Source: Allacma fusca
Lineage: Eukaryota > Arthropoda > Collembola > Symphypleona > Sminthuridae
DNA: 64,000 nt
Reading direction: 5' to 3'
Assembly (NCBI GenBank): GCA_947179485.1
Contig: OX359245.1
Location: forward strand, 229,001 to 293,000
Shown: positions 60,401 to 64,000 of the stretch, piece by piece
How positions within the stretch are numbered: position 1 is the first letter of the stretch
Layout: each line of letters opens with the position of its first letter
The notes under the pieces: generated by a model
Told to the model about the DNA's origin: nothing
The model's database searches: none
The model's input: the letters and a program-made list of their open reading frames with translations, nothing else
Program-made: the position numbers and the translations under genes

Positions 60401-60600
60401 TAGTGGAGAAGCAGGCGATGAGGGAAGTGGAAGATATTTGCGATCGCAAGTTAAATCAGGCGGACCACCTGTTACGAGGTCTTCTTAGGACTCTGTTTCT
60501 TAAGATGAGCTTCCGCTCAGTCACTGGTTTCTGGGGTGGTAGACAATATGATTTGCAATTACTGCTACATACATTTTTAATAATATTTCCCCTTGCATAG

Positions 60601-61353
60601 TAGTTTTTTCCTAGATTTAATAATTTTGAATTTGAGATATTTTTTGCTGTTTTTGAACAAGTTAATTTATGTTAGTTAGTGTAATGTGTACTTACCTTTT
60701 GGAACAACTTGATAATTTCCAGCTTGCTCAAGCATTTTGATAAGACGATCATGCTCCCGTTTACCTACATTTCCCTCCCTTTTTTGTTGGTTAATAGGTT
60801 ACACTTCTACGATTGTTTATAAATTGATTTGTAAAAACCAATTTGGACCCCAAATACACTCCAAGAAAACAAGCTAGACCGAGTTCTTCAGATACATACA
60901 CATAGATTTTTCTGTGTTCTTGTCTTGTTGTGTATACTAACAATGTCACTTATTGTAACAATGTTTCCGAAGTCCGTACGTACACATGAAAGTTTTATTG
61001 GAAATACATTTGACTGTACGACTACACCAAATACAGCTGTACAAATGCAGCGTAAGCTTTGTAAAAAATTATCTTAGTTGTGAGCAGGGTCTCCAAGAAG
61101 GTCACAAAGTGTTCTGTCAACACCAAATATTTTTTACAGCAGTTTCTATGCCCCCTTTTTGCTAGGCACACCAATTTTATACGGATAGTAAAAAGCTCCG
61201 TGCTTTATCTCTTATTTTCTATGCTGATGTTCGTTGGACTCTAGAAAAAATGTTTCATATTACATGCTTTTTAATTTTGCAGATTATGTCTGTATGAATA
61301 TGTTTCGTGTTGATTTTAAATAAATGCAACTAGTTGTAAAAAAGCTTTTCAGG
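60601..61353. other. Spacer between modules 1 and 2
   Basis: AT-rich, without ACGCC boxes or word repeats. I see no exon except the small start exon just to the right. A promoter for module 2 is not obvious, so the modules could share a transcript. Confidence 0.35.
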
Positions 61354-62720
61354 ATGGCTGTTGTCAATGGTGAGATTTTGTAACGTAGTTTTGTATTTTT
61401 GTTTTTAACAAATTTAAATTGATACTTACTACACTTAAATTCTTAATAAAATTGATAAAATTACGTATTTTAATCATGCTACTTTTGAAATAAATCAGAG
61501 TGCAGATACTTGGAGGATTGTCGCACCTGTACGAAATTCCAGCAGATTTTCCTTGTACCCTTCAACGGGACTAAATGTTGCACATCCGATTTGAGTACGC
61601 CGGGAGTTGTGGAAATCGAAGAAGTAGTGTACAAGTGTGAATTGTGTCAAGAAATCTGTGGGTGGAGTGCAGCTTGGGCAATGTTTATGGGTGACAAAAT
61701 TTATTGTATATATAGAGAGAGAGCTTTTTTACACTATGGAATCATACATTATTATTGTTATTGAAACCGTATAAAAATGTGCTTATATGGTAGGAATGTC
61801 AGCGCCTTTTGGACGGTACCCTTATTGTTATTCATTTATTTTGCTTCTAGTGGTTGCCCTCCTGCTGATGGTTGGGGTGGGGACCATTGCAATGATATTA
61901 TATCACAGACAATGCGACTCATCTCACCAAACTCCGAATGAAGATCGAATGTTTCCACTCTTTCCCCTGGGATTTAATGAAGTACAACTGTAAGTAAATT
62001 TTTAGGTACAAGTTTTATTCAGTAGTTGTAGTGTTTTTTTTTCGAATGAATCTACTAACCTATTGAAATTTTTAATTTAATAATACATCGTCATGTTAGA
62101 ATATCCTTTATAGTTCAGTTAATTTTTTTATCGAATAAATAAATACATGCCGTACAGTAATGTATGATGCTCAAGGGAAAAAATGAATTACCGCACATTT
62201 TTTTATATCCAAAAAGCCGGGGTACATTTACCATTACAATTTGATAAGTACAATTTGGAGGGAAGCCGTATGGGTGGGCTCGTAGCAGGCTTGTGAGAAG
62301 ACCAGAAGAGTCGATTAAAGGAATAGTTAGTTCCTAAGGGCATACGAAAGTCTATAAGGACTATAAACCTGTTTTTATCCATAATAAATGAGTGTCAGTT
62401 GCTACACGTTGTAAAAAAGCATACAAATTATTTGAGGTTGAAAATGTACTAACGCAGCCTGTCTACTTCATACAGCGAAATTAATTGGAACAAAGTGTGG
62501 ACAGTTCAGTTCACAGTAAATAATATTAAATCATTGTCACCAAATTAATTAATTAAGAAATACATTTTCATATTTTGCACCCAGCACTTGCAACCATCAC
62601 TACGATTCAATTTGTATTTGTTTCTGCAATGAATGTCATAAGAGGTGGGGAAAGAGACGCATGGTGATTGGAGTCCTGGAGCTACCAGTCCAATTTCCAA
62701 GAAGACGCACGGGGATTGGT
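61354..62720 (+). CDS. PSI-like single-pass membrane protein (module 2), four exons
   Basis: The start exon ATGGCTGTTGTCAATG (61,354-61,369; donor GTGAGA) joins in phase 1 to the Cys exon at 61,499: MAVVNECRYLEDCRTCTKFQ, with C-x5-C-x2-C as in PSI domains. Then come FNGTKCCTSD and YKCELCQEIC, with the exon end unresolved near 61,645. The membrane exon 61,803-61,989 has a good acceptor and donor GTAAGT, and encodes YSFILLLVVALLLMVGVGTI followed by a His/Arg stop-transfer edge and a Pro/Phe-rich tail. Its phase-2 end fits exon 62,585-62,720 (donor GTAAGT): TCNHHYDSICICFCNECHKR then a basic WGKRRM stretch. That Cys/His cluster in the presumed cytoplasmic tail could bind metal; it is RING-like in part, but not a complete RING. 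The gene probably continues beyond 62,720. Exon layout parallels module 1. Confidence 0.5.
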
Positions 62721-62955
62721 GTAAGTAATTTACTTTGTTACTACTGTCGCGTAGATAAAAGCGTAATTAGTTGCCACTGGAACGTTTTGTATAGCAAGCC
62801 ATGAAGTTGGAGTTTGGAATTGTTCTTGCGGTTTTCCTCATCGATGTGTCAACACTTTTTGTTTTTTTTGTCTTGGCCTAAATTATTATTGTTAATTTTT
62901 GTCACTTGAAGTTTCTTTCTTCTTCGACCTGTAATTTGTTTGTTATAAAGTGGAT

Positions 62956-63300
62956 ATGGATAGTGGTAAGAGACTTGTTTGAGTCTACAATAATAATAAT
63001 TACTATTGATGCGTTAATTAATTTGTGGCTGAAAAAAATTCTTATTGAAGAAGTGCAGATAATTATTATTTTTATTTAATAGTGTGCGCTTCCCTCCTCT
63101 CTTGTCTGGACTGTACAAGGAGTCCAAGCTGTGACTGGGGAATACTTTTTGGGCAAGCCGGAAAATGTTTCGAGAAACTTTCCGAGTTGGGAGATGACGT
63201 ACTTGGGGTTGCTCGATTTCCTGGTGAATGTAATCAGCCAGGTTGTGCCGAGACCATTGTGTGGACTATTTCAACGATCAATTGGTTTGCAACTGGTATT
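62956..63300 (+). CDS. PSI-domain protein (module 3), partial
   Basis: The start exon ATGGATAGTG (62,956-62,965) has a strong donor GTAAGAG and joins in phase 1 to the exon at 63,083: MDSVCASLLSCLDCTRSPSC, then DWGILFGQAGKCFEKL. C-x5-C-x2-C-x5-C-x-W...GKC is a convincing PSI (plexin/semaphorin/integrin) pattern, the best of the three modules. A further FPGECNQPGC follows. The exon end is uncertain (several GT sites between 63,220 and 63,300). A membrane exon would be expected downstream; the 16-bp minisatellite at 63,361 lies in the way and the window ends before one is seen. Confidence 0.55.
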
Positions 63301-63360
63301 AATTGGTTAAACATTTATTTTTATATTTGTGGTTTAACTCTTGGCAGCCATTTTTGTCAG

Positions 63361-63710
63361 TGAACTTGGCATCCTATGGACTTGGCATCCCTTCCACTTG
63401 GCATCCTTCCACTTGGCATCCCATGGACTTGGCATCCCTTCCACTTGGCATCCTATGGACTTGGCATCCCAATCACTTGGCATCTCTCCACTTGGCATCC
63501 TATGGACTTGGCATCCTTCCACTTGGCATCCTTTGGACTTGGCATCCCATGGACTTGGCATCCCTTCACTTGGCATCCCTTCACTTGGCATCCCTTCACT
63601 TGGCATCCCTTCACTTGGCATCCCTTCACTTGGCATCCTTTGGACTTGGCATCCTTTGGACTTGGCATCCTTTGGACTTGGCATCCCATTACTTGGCATC
63701 CCAGTGACTT
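63361..63710. repeat. 16-bp minisatellite (CACTTGGCATCCCTTC)
   Basis: About 22 tandem units of 15-18 bp alternate between CACTTGGCATCCCTTC and GACTTGGCATCC(T/C)(A/T)TG variants. Five nearly identical units lie at 63,563-63,640, suggesting recent expansion. Long open frames appear in all frames because the unit has no stop codon; none is believed. It probably sits in an intron or just after module 3. Confidence 0.9.
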
Positions 63711-63939
63711 TTTTACTGAATTTTTACAGCATTCATAACCTTTATACTACATTATTTAAAGCAATAATTTGGAAAATGATTATTCCGTAATGATGCTGTA
63801 TTCTTGAGTCGCAGAACTATACATGTTATCCTATATACGCAGAGAAAGCAATTTTAAACTAGAGATAAGCCAAGCTGGATGAAAACAACAAGGGTAGTAT
63901 TCAAACTAACAGAATCCTTGAGCTTCGTATTAAATTACG

Positions 63940-63963
63940 CTGATGAAGTGAAAATCCGAAACG
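63940..63963 (+). other. Hammerhead-like core sequence, weak
   Basis: CTGATGA is followed 9 nt later by CCGAAACG. These are the two conserved core strings of hammerhead ribozymes in the right order. The intervening GTGAAAAT offers no good stem II, and stems I and III are not obvious, so this may be chance or a decayed 3' end of a Penelope-like or LINE element. Confidence 0.2.
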
Positions 63964-64000
63964 AAAAATGTAGTCTAAAACGTTATGCTATAGTAACACA

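Noticed and set aside
59600-60449. Long minus-strand open frames (Pro/Leu/Ser-rich, up to 222 codons)
   Set aside because: They mirror the purine-rich 39-nt plus-strand repeat. Low complexity in every frame explains the absence of stops.
61353-61369. A 17-nt internal microexon reading DGCCQ
   Set aside because: That frame does not join to the next Cys exon without a stop. Reading it as a start exon (MAVVN, phase 1) joins cleanly.
63303-63790. Five overlapping open frames of 78-149 codons on both strands
   Set aside because: The 16-bp minisatellite unit contains no stop in any frame, so all are repeat artefacts.

Overview
This is AT-rich eukaryotic nuclear DNA. Spliced exons have very short introns (52-95 nt), no bacterial-type gene organisation is present, and DNA transposons of animal type are dense. 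The protein families (DUF7869-like, a C2H2/DDE transposase-like family, DUF4806-like, PSI-like modules) point to an invertebrate, most likely an arthropod. I cannot name the species.

Layout. Positions 1-6.3 kb hold GTACCC- and GAGTGC-word repeats, a palindromic element (146-1447), a DUF7869-like gene with clear introns (2605-4349) and a GC-rich repeat block (5189-5886). From about 6.3 to 57.6 kb the background is an old, decayed repeat landscape. It is built from recurring ~30-60 bp boxes centred on ACGCC(A/G), embedded in long AT-rich blocks that recur several times. Into this background about ten terminal-inverted-repeat DNA elements have inserted. Many have exact 8-bp target duplications, so they are hAT type. 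In each, the ends are made of one short word repeated in degenerate form, and the word differs from element to element. Two further elements have TA duplications and pogo/Tigger-like ends. A DUF4806-like gene fragment sits inside a pair of nested inverted repeats (24.0-27.2 kb). Fragments of ordinary-looking genes, including the C-terminal half of an AAA+ ATPase, form a small island at 33.2-38.5 kb.

At 42,349-48,022 lies a nearly complete DNA transposon with a perfect 26-bp terminal inverted repeat. It carries a broken gene for a C2H2 zinc-finger/DDE transposase-like protein, and a 1.76-kb hAT element sits in one of its introns. LINE relics and three copies of a LINE/SINE-like 3' tail also occur.

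From 58.9 kb to the right edge the sequence changes: the background boxes disappear, a good TATA box appears, and three consecutive modules follow. Each module has a tiny start exon ending in phase 1 and then a cysteine-rich PSI-like exon. The first two also have a transmembrane exon. I read them as tandem small single-pass membrane-protein genes. They are the most gene-like and potentially novel part of the window. All exon joins are inferred by eye from frames and GT/AG sites.
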